Made by a program: the position numbers and the translations under genes. From Sphingobacteriaceae bacterium (lineage in GTDB: Bacteria; Bacteroidota; Bacteroidia; B-17B0; Aurantibacillaceae): DNA of 45,108 bases. A model generated the notes under the pieces. That model did no database searches. It was not told the origin of the DNA and saw only the letters and a program-made list of their open reading frames with translations. Shown piece after piece: positions 19,738 through 30,277 of this stretch; within the stretch, counting starts at the first letter, position 1, and every line of letters starts with the position of its first letter. Where the stretch lies: the NCBI GenBank assembly GCA_016709575.1, contig JADJMM010000005.1, positions 1 through 45,108 of the forward strand, read 5' to 3'.

Positions 19738-21130
19738 TTAATCACGCTTACCATTTAGCATCCCGTTTAAATCAGGGGTCTTATACAATTTATTTAATTG
19801 GATCCTTTCTTCGGGCGTTAATTCGCCCTTAAAGAACGTACATAAACGCTTCCTTCGTCATACTGTTATAATGAACTATGGAGTATTTAAACTTCCACGA
19901 CAAGTTATAATTAAGAATAATCAGATAGGTAAATAAACTACAAATAAAAATTCTAATTACTGTATTTAGCATTACTGCATTTTTAAATAAATTAAAAACT
20001 AAACTCAAAAACGAGGCTAATCCAAAAACAAAAAAGGCGTAATGTTGAATGATTGCTCTGCAACCGAAAGAACCTCCGAAGCCCCAATCCCACCAAGAAC
20101 TTAGGATATAAACATTCACACTAAAAAATAATACTGAAAACAAAAATAAACTGCTCCCACTTTTTTTCAAATATGGAATCCCAATCAAAATAAAAGCCAT
20201 TATTGGTGTGTAAATAAACCAACCTTTACGAAAACTGAACAATAGATTGGCAATTTGTGGGTCGTTAAAGAAGAAACGTTCCTGAGCTCCATAGGTAAAC
20301 AAAAACCAATTTCCTGAATAAACTTTCCAGTATAGCATTTGAACGAAAATCGGTAAAGTAAAAATTAAAATCGCCAGAATCAACTTCCCTTTTAAATCCA
20401 CAATCATTTTTACACGCTCCTTCACATCGTAGAGATTCTTACCCCGAAAAGTAATGGGAATAACAAAACAACAATATCGGTTGGTCTGATTAATGTTGCA
20501 AAACCTGCCAGAAAAGAAAAAATTAAAAGATGCTTTAGTTTTTTTGTATCAAACCATTTAAAAACATAAAAAATAAAAAGTGATAAGATGAAAAACAAAT
20601 AAGAATGACACATTTCGCCCCAGCCAAATGTGTAATAAAATAAATTAGTTCCTAAAAAAATCGCAATTAGCGTTATAAAGGTGATGAACTCGTTAAAAAA
20701 ACGAAGCAAATTTATTCTACACAACCACAAGCCAATCAGTACATAAAAAAAAGTTCCGAAGTGTAAGCTCCACTTGTAAGGTAAAGAATATCCATCTACC
20801 TCATAATTTCCCGACTTTGCAATAGCATGACCAACAAAAAAAAACGGACTATACATTACAGCCATTCCATATGTTGTTCTTGGAATCTTATTTCCATCTT
20901 TACCCGGAACCGTCCAGTAATTATTCTGAAAATTAAAAGTTAAATCTTTTTGGATAAAAGTAGCAGGTAAATAAGAATAGAACTGATCAACATCATCAAC
21001 CAAAGGAAACTTAGAGGTTTCGAAGTTTACCCAACGGTTATATCGGTCGTAACTAAAATTATAAAGAAGATAAAAGGTATAGAGATGGCTTTTTATATAC
21101 CGATAGAGCTATTTGCTTTAAAACTGCCAT
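19738..21130 (-). CDS. Polytopic membrane protein, probable GT-C glycosyltransferase
   Basis: About 460 residues after repair, with ten or so hydrophobic segments. The first loop after the N-terminal segment reads PLVDDVDQFYSYLPATFI; an Asp pair at this place is typical of GT-C enzymes, and TTYGMAVMYSPFFFVGHAIA follows. Later blocks include TNLFYYTFGWGEMCHSYLFF, FATLIRPTDIVVLLFPLLF, FSFRKGWFIYTPIMAFILIG and SSWWDWGFGGSFGCRAIIQH, the last resembling conserved loops in Bacteroidota sugar transferases of this type. The substrate is unknown. Indels occur near 21060, 20430 and 19835; with the last repaired the tail is GELTPEERIQLNKLY...KRD, stop 19738-19740. The ATG at 21128-21130 is followed by an early shift. 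Confidence 0.65.
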
Positions 21131-21138
21131 TGCAAAAA

Positions 21139-21832
21139 TTACAATTTTAAACTAAGTGTTTCTCTGCTAAATTCCTTCATTCCTTCTGAAGCTACCTTTT
21201 TAATGTGTTTTAGATTATTTACGTAATCTAAACTAAAGTCTCCCGGATCTATCAACCACTTTGGCGATTTAGCAGGTATATAATTTAAAATGCCCGCAGC
21301 AGGATAAACATTTAAAGAAGTTCCTATAACCAAAAACAAATCTGCTTTTTCTGCAATGGCAATCGCATTATCCATTTCAGGAACCATTTCACCAAACCAA
21401 ACTATATGTGGACGTAACTGAGAACCTTTATCACATCTATCCCCTATTTTAATTTCCCAATGATCTATTGGGTAAACTAATTCGGGGTGGCTTGAACTTC
21501 TTACTTTCATTATTTCGCCATGCAAATGCAAAACGTTTTTACTCCCTGCACGCTCATGTAAGTCGTCAATATTTTGAGTAATAATTTGTACGTTGAATTT
21601 ACTTTGTAAATCAGCAATAATACGGTGCGCATCATTTGGCTGAGCATCCATTACCTGCTTACGACGTAAATTGTAAAACTGCGTAACAAGCGACATGTCT
21701 TTTTTCCAAGCCTCAGGAGTTGCTACATCTTCAATGTTAAATTCCTCCCACAAACCACCTGAGTCGCGGAAGGTTTTAAGTCCGCTCAGCACTAATGCCG
21801 GCTCCGCTAAATATGACAAGGTTCTTTTTCAA
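21139..21832 (-). CDS. cobB: Sir2-family NAD-dependent protein deacylase
   Basis: Removes acyl groups from protein lysines using NAD. The joined N-terminus KKNLVIFSGAGISAESGLKTF gives the NAD-binding GAGISAESG; then TFRDSGGLW, ITQNIDDLHERAGS, HLHGE with the catalytic His, RPHIVWFGEMVP and VIGTSLNVYPAAG. The YNLR stretch (21664-21695 region) fits the Tyr-x-x-Arg signature of class III sirtuins (CobB, SIRT5), which favours succinyl or malonyl lysine. The region between HLHGE and RPHIVWFGE has only one Cys, so the structural four-Cys zinc site is absent, as in some other Bacteroidota sirtuins. One indel near 21790. The best start is a TTG at 21830-21832 opening KKNLVIF; no ATG fits. Confidence 0.9.
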
Positions 21833-21853
21833 GATTTACCTTGACAAGATAAT

Positions 21854-24013
21854 TTATAAATTCTGCTTTACAAAATTCAGGATCTTAGTATATAGGTGTA
21901 ATCTAGTATTACCACCGTAAATACCATGGTTTTTGTTAGGATAGGTCATAAACTCGAAAGGAATATTATGCATTACCAGTGCTTTTGCCATTTCCATACT
22001 ATTTTGATAGTGGACGTTATCATCGGCAGCACCGTGAACTAATAAAAACTTACCTTTTATCTGTTTTACGAAATTTACAGGAGAGTTATCTTCGTAACCA
22101 CTTTTGTTGTCAGCGGGTTTACGTAAAAAACGCTCAGTATAAATATTATCATAGTATTTCCAATTGGTAACAGGCGCCACAGCAATAGCGGCTTTAAAAT
22201 AATCGGCACCTTTACTAATTAAAAGCGAAGCCATATAACCACCATAACTCCAACCTTGGAAACCAATGCGGGTTTTATCAACATAAGGTAAACCTCCCAA
22301 ATATTTTGCTGTTTCTATCTGATTCATAGTTTCTAGCTTACCTAATTGTAAATAAGTGCTGTGTTTAAATTGACGGCCACGGCCAAAAGTACCTCTTCCG
22401 TCAACACAAACTACCATATACCCTTCCTGATTTAATAACTGATGCCACCAATAATCATTATCCCAAGCATTGTTGCATTCGTTAGCACCCGGACCATTAT
22501 AAGCGTACATATAAACTGGATATTTTTTTGTTGCATCAAAATTTTGCGGCTTCATCATGTATCCGTTTAGCTCTACACCTTCTGAAGTTTTAAAAGTGAA
22601 AAATGTTTTTTGAGAGATAGAGTAAGATTTCATTTTCTCTTTCAGGTCTTTATTATCTTCTAAAACTGTTACTAATTTTCCATCAGCTGTATGTAATTCA
22701 AAAACCGGAGGTGTGTTTGCATTACTATATGAACTGATATAATATTTTAATCCTGTTGTGAAATCAGCATCTGTTGTACCTTCCGCTCCGGATAATAATT
22801 TTTTAGAGCTACCATTTAATTTAATACTGTATAAATCACGGTTAATGGCACCGCGCTCAGTGGAGACGTAATATAAAGTATTTGTTTTTTCATCGTACCC
22901 TTTAAACTCGGTAATATCCCAATTACCCTTTGTAATTTGATTCACTAATTTTCCATTGATATCATAATAATATAAATGATTGAATTCATCTTGTTCACTA
23001 CTCCATATAAATCCCTTATTTCCACTTAAAAAAGTTAAGTTGTCAGTAATATCAATATATGTCTTTGATTCCTCTGTTAAAATAACTTTCGATTTACCAT
23101 CAACAGCATTAGCAAAAAGTAATTCTACTTTATTTTGCAAACGGTTCATGCGTTGAATACATAATGTATTTGCATCAGTTGTCCAAGTAATACGTGGAAT
23201 ATAAATATCCTTTTCAGTGCCAATATCAGCAGTAATAATTTTCTTCGCCTCCACATTGTAAATATGTACTGATACCACTGAATTATCTTCACCTGCCTTA
23301 GGATATTTGAAGGTTACATCTTCCGGATACAAACCGCCGTTATACATATCCATGCTGTACTCTTTTACATTTGTTTCATCATAACGGATAAAAGCTAAAT
23401 GTTTTCCATCAGCACTCCATTCAAAAAAATTAGCTTTCGAAAATTCCTCTTCATAAACCCAATCATTAGCCATTTTAATTTATTGTTAGCGCCATCCGTT
23501 GTTACCTGAATTTCTTCATTCGTTTCTAAATTTTTGTAGAATAAATTGTTGTCGCGCACAAACGCTACTTTTTTACTATCAGCAGAAAAAGTAGGGAACA
23601 TTTGCTTTCCATTCGAACTTAATTCACTTAACTGCTTCGTTTTAATATCAAAAATATAATTATTTGATTTTGCTGATCGACGGTAAATATGCTCAGACTC
23701 TTTAGTTAAAAGATTTTCGATTCATCGGACTAAAGCTATATCCTTCAAGTGAAATCGTTTTCCATTGAACAACGTCGGCACCCTTTACAAGTACTTCCAC
23801 CTTTTTCCAGTTTTGATTTCGTATTTCACTAAATCAAAATCATTACCGTTGTTTCCATGTCCGGTATAATACAGTCCATTATTCATGGCATTGTAACCAT
23901 CTGGGTAAGCCATCCTAAATGAGGCCTTTATCCAAAGATCTTCAAGTGTAATTTTGGTTTGTGAAACTTATACTAAGTGTTAGGAATAAGGCTAAAAACA
24001 AGTACTTTTTCAT
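21854..24013 (-). CDS. Dipeptidyl peptidase IV (S9B), N-terminal frameshifts
   Basis: Secreted or periplasmic serine peptidase that removes X-Pro dipeptides. The signal peptide MKKYLFLALFLTLSISFT begins at 24013. The N-terminal propeller part (to about 23480) is broken by at least six indels; from 23473 to 21854 there is one clean 539-residue frame: DWVYEEEFSKANFFEWSADG (the Glu-Glu of DPP IV that binds the substrate amino end), then the hydrolase domain with YPVYMYAYNGPGA, VVCVDGRGTFGRG, the nucleophile block GWSYGGYMA, the Asp in AADDNVHYQN and the His in NKNHGIYGG. All three catalytic residues are present. Total length about 720 residues is normal. Shares a 185-base divergent intergenic region with the response regulator gene. 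Confidence 0.93.
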
Positions 24014-24198
24014 AGTTTCAATAATTTATACTGAGAAATTAATGATTTATAGTGGCAAAACACTCCCCAAAATGCGGTAATTGGGCTTTTACTCAATTGT
24101 TATGAGGCCATTTCAATAATTAATGTCAGTTTTCGATAAGTTTTAATAACTGTATAAGTTGTTTATTTTAGATTAGCATTATATAATACACCCTTAGT

Positions 24199-24943
24199 AT
24201 GCAAAAATATCGGCGCTTTAATAGTTGATGACGAAGAGAACAGCCGTAGCAATACCAAATATGCTGCTAGGTATTGTCCCAGGAGAAAGTGTTGGGAAGA
24301 CGGCGGCGGAATAGGAAGGCAAAGTAAAAATTCGGGAATTAAAACCCGCATGTTTGTTTTTAGATCGTCTAATACTGCCCGGTATGAACGGTTTCCAAAA
24401 TGCTGGAAGGTATTTATAACCGTGATTTTGCGTAGTGTTTTTAACAGCATATAGCGAGCATGGAATTAATGCTGTAAAGCAGGAGCTACTGATTACTTAA
24501 TGAAGCCGCTTATTTTAGTGAACTTCAAGGTGCCATCCATAAAAATATTCAACATTACGAAGCAAAAGGTCGGGTTAGCTCGAAAACTGAGCTCGATAAA
24601 ACATGGTTTAGATAATAACCATAGCAAAAGATTACTTTAGTTGATTTTAAAGATGAAAAAAAAATAATTTGGTTGGGCCAGCACGACAACTACACTACTC
24701 TGTACCTTATTACCGGTAAAGAAATTGTAGCCTCAAAAACCTTAAAAAAATTCGAAGCTATTTTACCGACTACTGATTTTTCCGTTCCACATGTTCAACT
24801 TTAATTAACGTAAGTTATATTAAAGAATACTCTCAGATAACGAAAGGTGGAAGTAATTTTAGTGATGGCACTCATGTGCAAATATCGGAAGCTTGCGTGT
24901 ACAGGAGTTTGCCGATTCATTAGAAGCCGCTCTGTTTCTCTAA
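24199..24943 (+). CDS. LytTR-family response regulator, frameshifted
   Basis: A DNA-binding response regulator: receiver domain followed by LytTR domain. Reconstructed receiver: ALIVDDEENSR (acidic pair), FLDRLILPGMNGF with the phospho-acceptor Asp, VVFLTAYSEHGINAVKAGA, DYLMKPL with the conserved Lys. LytTR domain: IIWLGQHDNYTTLYLITGKE, ASKTLKKFEAILP, STLINVSYIKEYSQI, ending EAALFL at 24943. At least eight indels occur. The ATG at 24199 opens MQKI/Y then ALIVDD after one shift. The histidine kinase begins 55 bases downstream, so these are a cognate pair of the LytS/LytR type. DNA targets are unknown; autoregulation, or control of the divergent peptidase gene, is possible. Confidence 0.82.
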
Positions 24944-24998
24944 ATAAATAGTATCTTTATTCCTCACGGAATAGCCCTTTATTAGCAAGTAGATCATA

Positions 24999-27861
24999 TT
25001 GCCCTATTTATTTATTTTAGTTTCTGGCCTTTTCAGGCACAGGATAATCTTTTACATACTGTTGGTCCGGAAGACGGTTAAACAACACCAACGTTTGGCC
25101 ATAAAACAAGGTGGCGATGGTTTAATGTATTTTGCTACTCAAAGTAGGTTTATACTTATGATGGAGTACAATTTTGTTAAACTTCAGGCGCGCAATTTAA
25201 ATCGAACTTCATCCTAACATCAATTTCACTAATGGAAATTTATTGATTTCGAATGAAGATGATGTTTTAAGTTCGACCGCAGAAACCAACTCGGTAAAAA
25301 ATTCCAAGACTTAAAATTTGACAAACCAGCCGATTAAGTGTATAAATGGTGATTATGTTTACAATCTCAATCAAATATCATTAAGCTGCATTAATTTAAA
25401 AACCAAAACACTTTATGAAGATGAGTTGCGTAAGAAAGATTTACTAAACCGCGCCTATTGCGTTTTTAAGAGTAAGGATAACAAGGTTTATGCAGGTCGA
25501 CAAGATGGCTTATACATTTTTGAAGGTGAGAAACAAATCAAAATCAAATCATTAAGAATAACATTATTTATTCGATAGCAGAAGATATCAAGGAAATATT
25601 GTGGTTGGTTCAGATAATAAAATAACGGTTCTTAATAAGATTACACTGTAAAGTAAAGAGTACTTCCCGAAATTTAAAGCAGCTAAAACTTTTTAGTCTT
25701 TGGCGAGAAAAATATCAATAAACTTACCGTTGATAAATACAACCGTTACTGGTTTACTACACATCCCGACAATAATCTGTATCTATTTGAAAACAATATT
25801 TTATACGATGTGTTTGAAATTTTAAACATCTCTACGACCTTAATTAATGGTGTTTCTAAAGATAAAGACGAAAATATATGGGTGAGTACATTTAACGATG
25901 GCGTGTATTTTATTCAGAATCCTTTCTTAAATAATTTTTCGTTTTCGCTGAATGAAAAGAGCCTTACCATTAACGAAGTAGCTTTAAATGGCGATTTTAT
26001 TTTAACGGCAACAAGTAATGGATTGTATGGCTTTAACTACAAGAGCTATTCATCAAAAACGCTTTCAATTCCCGACGAAGTATTTGGAGAAGTAATTTAT
26101 AATATCGCTTCCCTTCAAAATAATTACTACTATTCTAAAACCACCGGGATGAGTAAAGAGGCCAATTTAGTTAGTGGTAAAAATCTGCTTCAGTTCAAGC
26201 CCATCAATTCAAAATACATTCATTTAGTAAATGGTAAAGAGGCTCTCATGGCTGAAGCAGGTACTATTTACAAAATCAATATTGCCTCTGAAAAAATACT
26301 GGATACGATTGTTTCCTATCCCGATTACAGAATAAAGATTAACGCTATGTTAATCAAAGACCAAAAACTTTTCATTGGTAATTCTAACGGTTTAGATATC
26401 GTGGATTTGAATTCTAAAACAATATAAAGTTGAGGATAGCGTTTTTAAATTCCCTGTCAATCCATTAGCCTCATTAACAATAAAATTTACATTGCGCACG
26501 AAGGCGGTTTTAGTATATACGAAGACAAAAAATTGGTAACGGAAGTTCCCGGCTCAATTCAATTAAGCGCCGTTAAAAAAATAAAGGCTTATGATAGTCA
26601 CATTTGGCTGGCTACTTTAAACGGGTTGTTTATGTGTGATATGGATTTAAATCCAATTACCAAATACAGTAAATCATGTGGTTTATTATCGAATACTATT
26701 AATGATGTTGTATTTAACGGCCAAACGGCTTGTATTGCAACTGATAGAGGGATTTCAATTGCTAATACTAAAGAATTAATTGAAAACAGATTTAAACCCG
26801 ATGGTGTGAAGATTACCCTTTACCAAATTGATGGGGAGGAAATTCCTTATACACCAGGACTTCTAAAACTAAAAGCTTCTCAAAACAATCTTACCATTAA
26901 ATTCTCGAGTCCAATATTTAACAAACCAAACAAACAGTATTTTAAATATAAAAAAGACAAAGGTATTTTTACACCTTTCACAGATTTTGAATTGCTATTA
27001 GCCTCAGTTGAAAGCGGTAAGCACAGCATTCAAATTATTACTTCCGTAGATAACATTAATTGGAGTGCTCCGGTAATAGTGGATATTGAAAAAGAGGAGT
27101 CTTTTAAGGAAACTGCCTGGCTCTATATTCTTGTAACTATTGCGGCATTATTTTTGATTATAGTTATTAGTTACTTCTGGGTAAAAAATGTTAAAAAGAA
27201 AGCCAAGAAGCGAATTGAAGATGAACAACAAATTAATTTATTAAAACACCAAGCCATGAACTCTTTGTTGAGTCCGCATTTTATTTTTAACTCTTTAACT
27301 TCTATTCAAAACTATATTAACACCAATAATAGTTTAATGGCGAGTGAGTATTTGGCTAAGTTTTCACGCTTGATACGAATGATTATTGAAAAAGCAGCGC
27401 AGAGACAAATTACATTACGCGATGAAATAGTACGCTTGAATTATTATCTCGATTTAGAGAAGGAACGTTTTAAAAATAAATTTGATTTTAAGATTGAGGT
27501 GGATGACGCTCTTAATATTGATGAGATTTCTATTCCGAATATGATTATTCAACCTCACGCTGAAAATTCTATTATCCATGGCATTTTACCAAAGCATGAG
27601 CATGGCACTTTAACTATATCTTTTAAGAAGAGTAAAAAGAATGAGTTATTAATTATTATTGAAGACGACGGCATTGGTTTAATAAAAGCGAAAGACCATG
27701 CTAAGAGTAGTCACAAATCGTTAGGAACCTCCACCATCTCGAATATTTTAGAATTGAACTCGAAAATGTACAATAAGAAACAAGATGTGAAGATGGAAGA
27801 TAAAAGTGTATTGAACCCAAAACAAAACGGTACAATTATTACCATAACCTTAGAACTATAA
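24999..27861 (+). CDS. Propeller-type LytS-like sensor histidine kinase, frameshifted
   Basis: Inner-membrane sensor with a large periplasmic propeller. A signal-like start (LPYLFILVSGLFQAQDN) is followed by seven-or-more two-component-propeller repeats (NTNVWPI, FKSKDNKVYAGRQDGLYIFE, DENIWVSTFNDGVYFIQNP, DSHIWLATLNGLFMCDMDL, GQTACIATDRGISIA), a Y_Y_Y domain (ITLYQIDGEEIPYTPG to about 27090), one membrane segment (WLYILVTIAALFLIIVISYF), a short coiled coil, and a His-kinase domain with QAMNSLLSPHFIFNSLTSIQ (phospho-His), the N box IPNMIIQPHAENSIIHGI and the G box EDDGIGL. About 950 residues. Frame 26533-27861 is clean; the first 1.4 kb has six or more indels. Start codon uncertain (TTG at 24999 or slightly upstream). 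Ligand unknown; related propeller kinases sense sugars or envelope signals. Confidence 0.85.
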
Positions 27862-27862
27862 A

Positions 27863-28848
27863 CTGAAAAAGAGTTTTATATATTTATTTATTCTGTTTTC
27901 GTTTTTAAGCAAAGCGCAACTTAATCTTTTACCGGATACCATTGGTATTTGTAAAGGGGATACCGCTTTTCTAGAGGGGAAAAGCAGTACGTTTTCAAAA
28001 ACAGTTTCTTATCACTGGCGCACACCAACATCAATAAAAGATAATTACAAGGTTTTACCTGCACGTGAAGAAGGAAAATATTATCTCCGCATTAACAGCA
28101 ATAATAATGTTTACACCGATAGCTGCTTTGTTAAGTACTACGAAAAACCTAAATTGAAATTAAACGACACCTTAATTTGTAATAGCAGTAGTGCGCTAAT
28201 TGGTATAAAAATCCTTCCTATACTTATAACTGGAGTACTGACGAAACTTCTTCGCGAATCCGAGTTGAAACTCCAGGAAAATACTCAGTAAAAGTAAATA
28301 ACCACGGTTGCGCAATTACCAATGTTATTAATGTCAATTTCTACAAAGCATCAACACCTAATTTTGGGCACGAAGTTACTTTTTGCATGAGCGATGACAG
28401 TAAAGTACTCAGTATTAAACCTGCTGCAGGAAGTAAAATTGTATGGAACAACGGCTCTACCTCCAACAGCATCATTCCGTATAAAGAAGGCGTTTATTGG
28501 GTTAAAACAGAAAGTAAAACTTGCGGCATCACTGTCGATAGTGTGAAAGTAAAATTAAAAGCCTGCGATTGCGAAATTTTAATTCCAAACAGCTTTACCC
28601 CCAATGAAGACGGAAAGAATGATTATTTCTTCCCGGTACTAACCTGTGACTATAGCTATTACAGTTTAACTATTGAAGACCGTTGGGATAATACAGTTTT
28701 CACAACTAACAACGTTAATGCTAAATGGGACGGTAGATATAAAGGCAATTTATGTCCTGATGACATTTACATTTACCGAATAGAAACCGTTGAGAAAAAT
28801 ACAGGTAAAAAAACGCCACGTACGGGACAAATAACTTTATTTAGATAA
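27863..28848 (+). CDS. T9SS type B sorting-domain (gliding-type C-terminal) protein
   Basis: A secreted protein of about 328 residues. Signal peptide KKSFIYLFILFSFLSKAQ; then Ig-like repeats of the kind NWSTDETSSRIRVETPGKYS and WNNGSTSNSIIPYKEGVYWV, each a short 'stretch plus closing Val/Lys' unit; then the conserved type B C-terminus IPNSFTPNEDGKNDYFFPV, WDGRYKGNLCPDDIYIYRI and TGQITLFR. This end directs export by T9SS and, unlike type A, is used by SprB-like adhesins. The start reads CTG at 27863-27865, one base after the kinase stop; a misread ATG is more likely than a true CTG. Indels occur near 27990 and 28205. Position suggests it is co-transcribed with the kinase and may be its partner or output. 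Confidence 0.83.
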
Positions 28849-29406
28849 AGACAGCATTCGTTTTATTACTGAAGTATCCTTTGAATTTCTAAAAACTCCG
28901 TGCTCCGAATTTTTCACTTCTTCTACCGAATAAAAAGCGTTCGGCGAATGTACTTCAATCAACTTAATAATTTCAGATTTGTTAGTTCGTTTTACAACTG
29001 TAAATATAATTTTCACAGGACCCATTGCTCCTTGTCCGTTTACCACTGTAATACCTTGCTGACATTTACGAAACGCCTCCACTAATTTATCGGTATCATC
29101 ATTTGTAATTACACGAATGATTTGCATCCCCAGAGCCATTTTTTCCTCCAAATACATTCCTAAATAAGTTCCGGCACTAAAACCACCGGCCCAAGCAAGG
29201 TAACAAGCTATATTATCTACATTATTAAAAATTTGCCGAATAGCAATTAGCCAAATCAATACTTCAAAAAAACCGAGAATAGGAACTAACGTTTGGTATC
29301 CCTTAGAAACAAAAATATGACGAAGCGTTGCTAAAGAAACATCAGCCAAGCGCGACACAAAAATAAGAAGCGGTAAAATTATCCAGTTAAAGTAATCGAA
29401 ATTCAT
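28837..29406 (-). CDS. DUF2179/DUF5698 membrane protein (UPF0316-like)
   Basis: Intact, 189 residues. Three membrane segments (FNWIILPLLIFVSRLADVSL, LVPILGFFEVLIWLIAIRQI, and the CYLAWAGGFSAGTYLGMYLE region) precede a cytoplasmic DUF2179 domain (ALGMQIIRVITNDDTDKL, GQGAMGPVKIIFTVVKR, VHSPNAFYSVEEV). DUF2179 is shared with YitT-like proteins and is thought to bind a small ligand; function is unknown. Its 3' end overlaps the 3' end of the type B T9SS gene by 12 bases on the opposite strand. The start codon is overlapped by a palindrome (29406-29422) and a -7-like box. Confidence 0.88.
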   Translation of the reverse strand: MNFDYFNWIILPLLIFVSRLADVSLATLRHIFVSKGYQTLVPILGFFEVLIWLIAIRQIFNNVDNIACYLAWAGGFSAGTYLGMYLEEKMALGMQIIRVITNDDTDKLVEAFRKCQQGITVVNGQGAMGPVKIIFTVVKRTNKSEIIKLIEVHSPNAFYSVEEVKNSEHGVFRNSKDTSVIKRMLSLSK

Positions 29407-29422
29407 TGTAACAAAGTTACAA
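29406..29422. promoter_or_regulatory. Palindrome over a -7 box and start codon (possible operator)
   Basis: TTGTAAC-AAA-GTTACAA is a perfect 7-base inverted repeat. On the minus strand it contains TAACTTTG (29412-29419), a TAnnTTTG match, and its last base is the A of the DUF2179 gene's ATG. A dimeric repressor sitting here would block both transcription and translation; no -33 element is seen. Confidence 0.4.
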
Positions 29423-29457
29423 GGCTTATAAGGGTTTGTTAACTGGGAATAGTAAAC

Positions 29458-29480
29458 TATTAAACAAGCAATGTTTAATA
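29458..29480 (-). terminator. Hairpin after the acylphosphatase stop
   Basis: TATTAAACA, loop of five, TGTTTAATA: a perfect 9-base AT-rich stem just past the acylphosphatase stop at 29482. No strong T run follows on the minus strand, so it may be a weak terminator or an mRNA-stabilising hairpin for the sugar-nucleotide operon. Confidence 0.4.
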
Positions 29481-29481
29481 A

Positions 29482-29757
29482 TTAAAGTCGTTTAAGCTCG
29501 AAGGTCTTGTACCCTTTTACTTCGCTTTCAGTAGCATTTACCTCCGTAACTTTAGCTTTAGGCGGGCCGTAATAACACCATTCAATCAATTTATTAATAG
29601 CCTCTTCATCTCCTTCCGCTTCTATAAACACAGATCGATCAGGCATATTTTTAACTAGGCCGGTTAAGCCGAGTTTAATGGCTTTATGATGCGTAGAAAA
29701 ACGAAAGGCCACACCCTGCACTTTACCCTTTACTATTATATCATAGTGGCGTGTCAT
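29482..29757 (-). CDS. acyP: Acylphosphatase
   Basis: Intact, 91 residues, the usual length. Hydrolyses the carboxyl-phosphate bond of small acyl phosphates in the cytosol. The phosphate-binding loop GKVQGVAFR with its catalytic Arg, and GLTGLVKNMPDRSVFIEAEG with the catalytic Asn, are both present. Its ATG overlaps the stop of the lipocalin gene (ATGA type), so it is the last gene of the sugar-nucleotide operon. Why an acylphosphatase sits with nucleotide-sugar enzymes is unclear. Confidence 0.95.
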   Translation of the reverse strand: MTRHYDIIVKGKVQGVAFRFSTHHKAIKLGLTGLVKNMPDRSVFIEAEGDEEAINKLIEWCYYGPPKAKVTEVNATESEVKGYKTFELKRL

Positions 29758-30277
29758 TTTAAAATCTCGATTGGTTTCTTAACGTAAGTTTTATCAAGGT
29801 GTTCTATAATTCCTTTTATTTCTGATTCAGATAAACTCTTTTTCCTTGCTATAATATCAACTCCTTCGGGACTTACTAAAGTTTTGGTGGAATAAATCGC
29901 AATCCATCTTCCCTCTTTATCGCTTGCAATAACGCGCCAGTTACTTTTGAATAGTCCTAACAATCCCTTTCCTCTCCAGGCAAATTTCAATTCGTCTGAT
30001 TTCTTTTGCTTGTCTTTACCTTTAATTTGTTTTGGTTTTTTATTCTTAGAATACATCACGCAATCATCAAAAATCAATTTCCCCTTTTCTCTCTGAAATT
30101 GGTGTAATTAAAATTAGGATCTGTGTTCTTTGCATCAAGCCACATAGGAAAATTAGTACCTACAACGTACCATTTTCCTTCTAATAAAGATTTACTGTAT
30201 TTATATTTTGAATCGTCTTGTGCGTTTGAGAAAACAACAGCAACAAAAAACGATATCACTAATAAAGACCTCAACAC
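29754..30277 (-). CDS. Lipocalin-family protein, one frameshift
   Basis: Small exported beta-barrel of the bacterial lipocalin (Blc-like) group. Signal peptide MLRSLLVISFFVAVVFSNAQ; then the first lipocalin motif LLEGKWYVVGTNFPMWLD (GxW), the block TNFREKRGN, and after a shift near 30077 DDCVMYSKNKKPKQIKGKD, FAWRGKGLLGLFKSNWRVIA, GRWIAIYSTKTLVSPEGVDI and an alpha-helical tail ending KKPIEILK. The signal ends SNAQ with no lipobox Cys, so it is probably a soluble periplasmic form rather than lipid-anchored. It starts directly at the stop of the UDP-glucuronate decarboxylase gene and overlaps acyP. Ligand unknown; fatty acids or lysophospholipids are usual for the family. Confidence 0.8.

Noticed and set aside
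24060..24110. AATTG...CAATT inverted repeat in the divergent intergenic region as an operator
   Set aside because: Only five bases per arm in AT-rich sequence; expected by chance.
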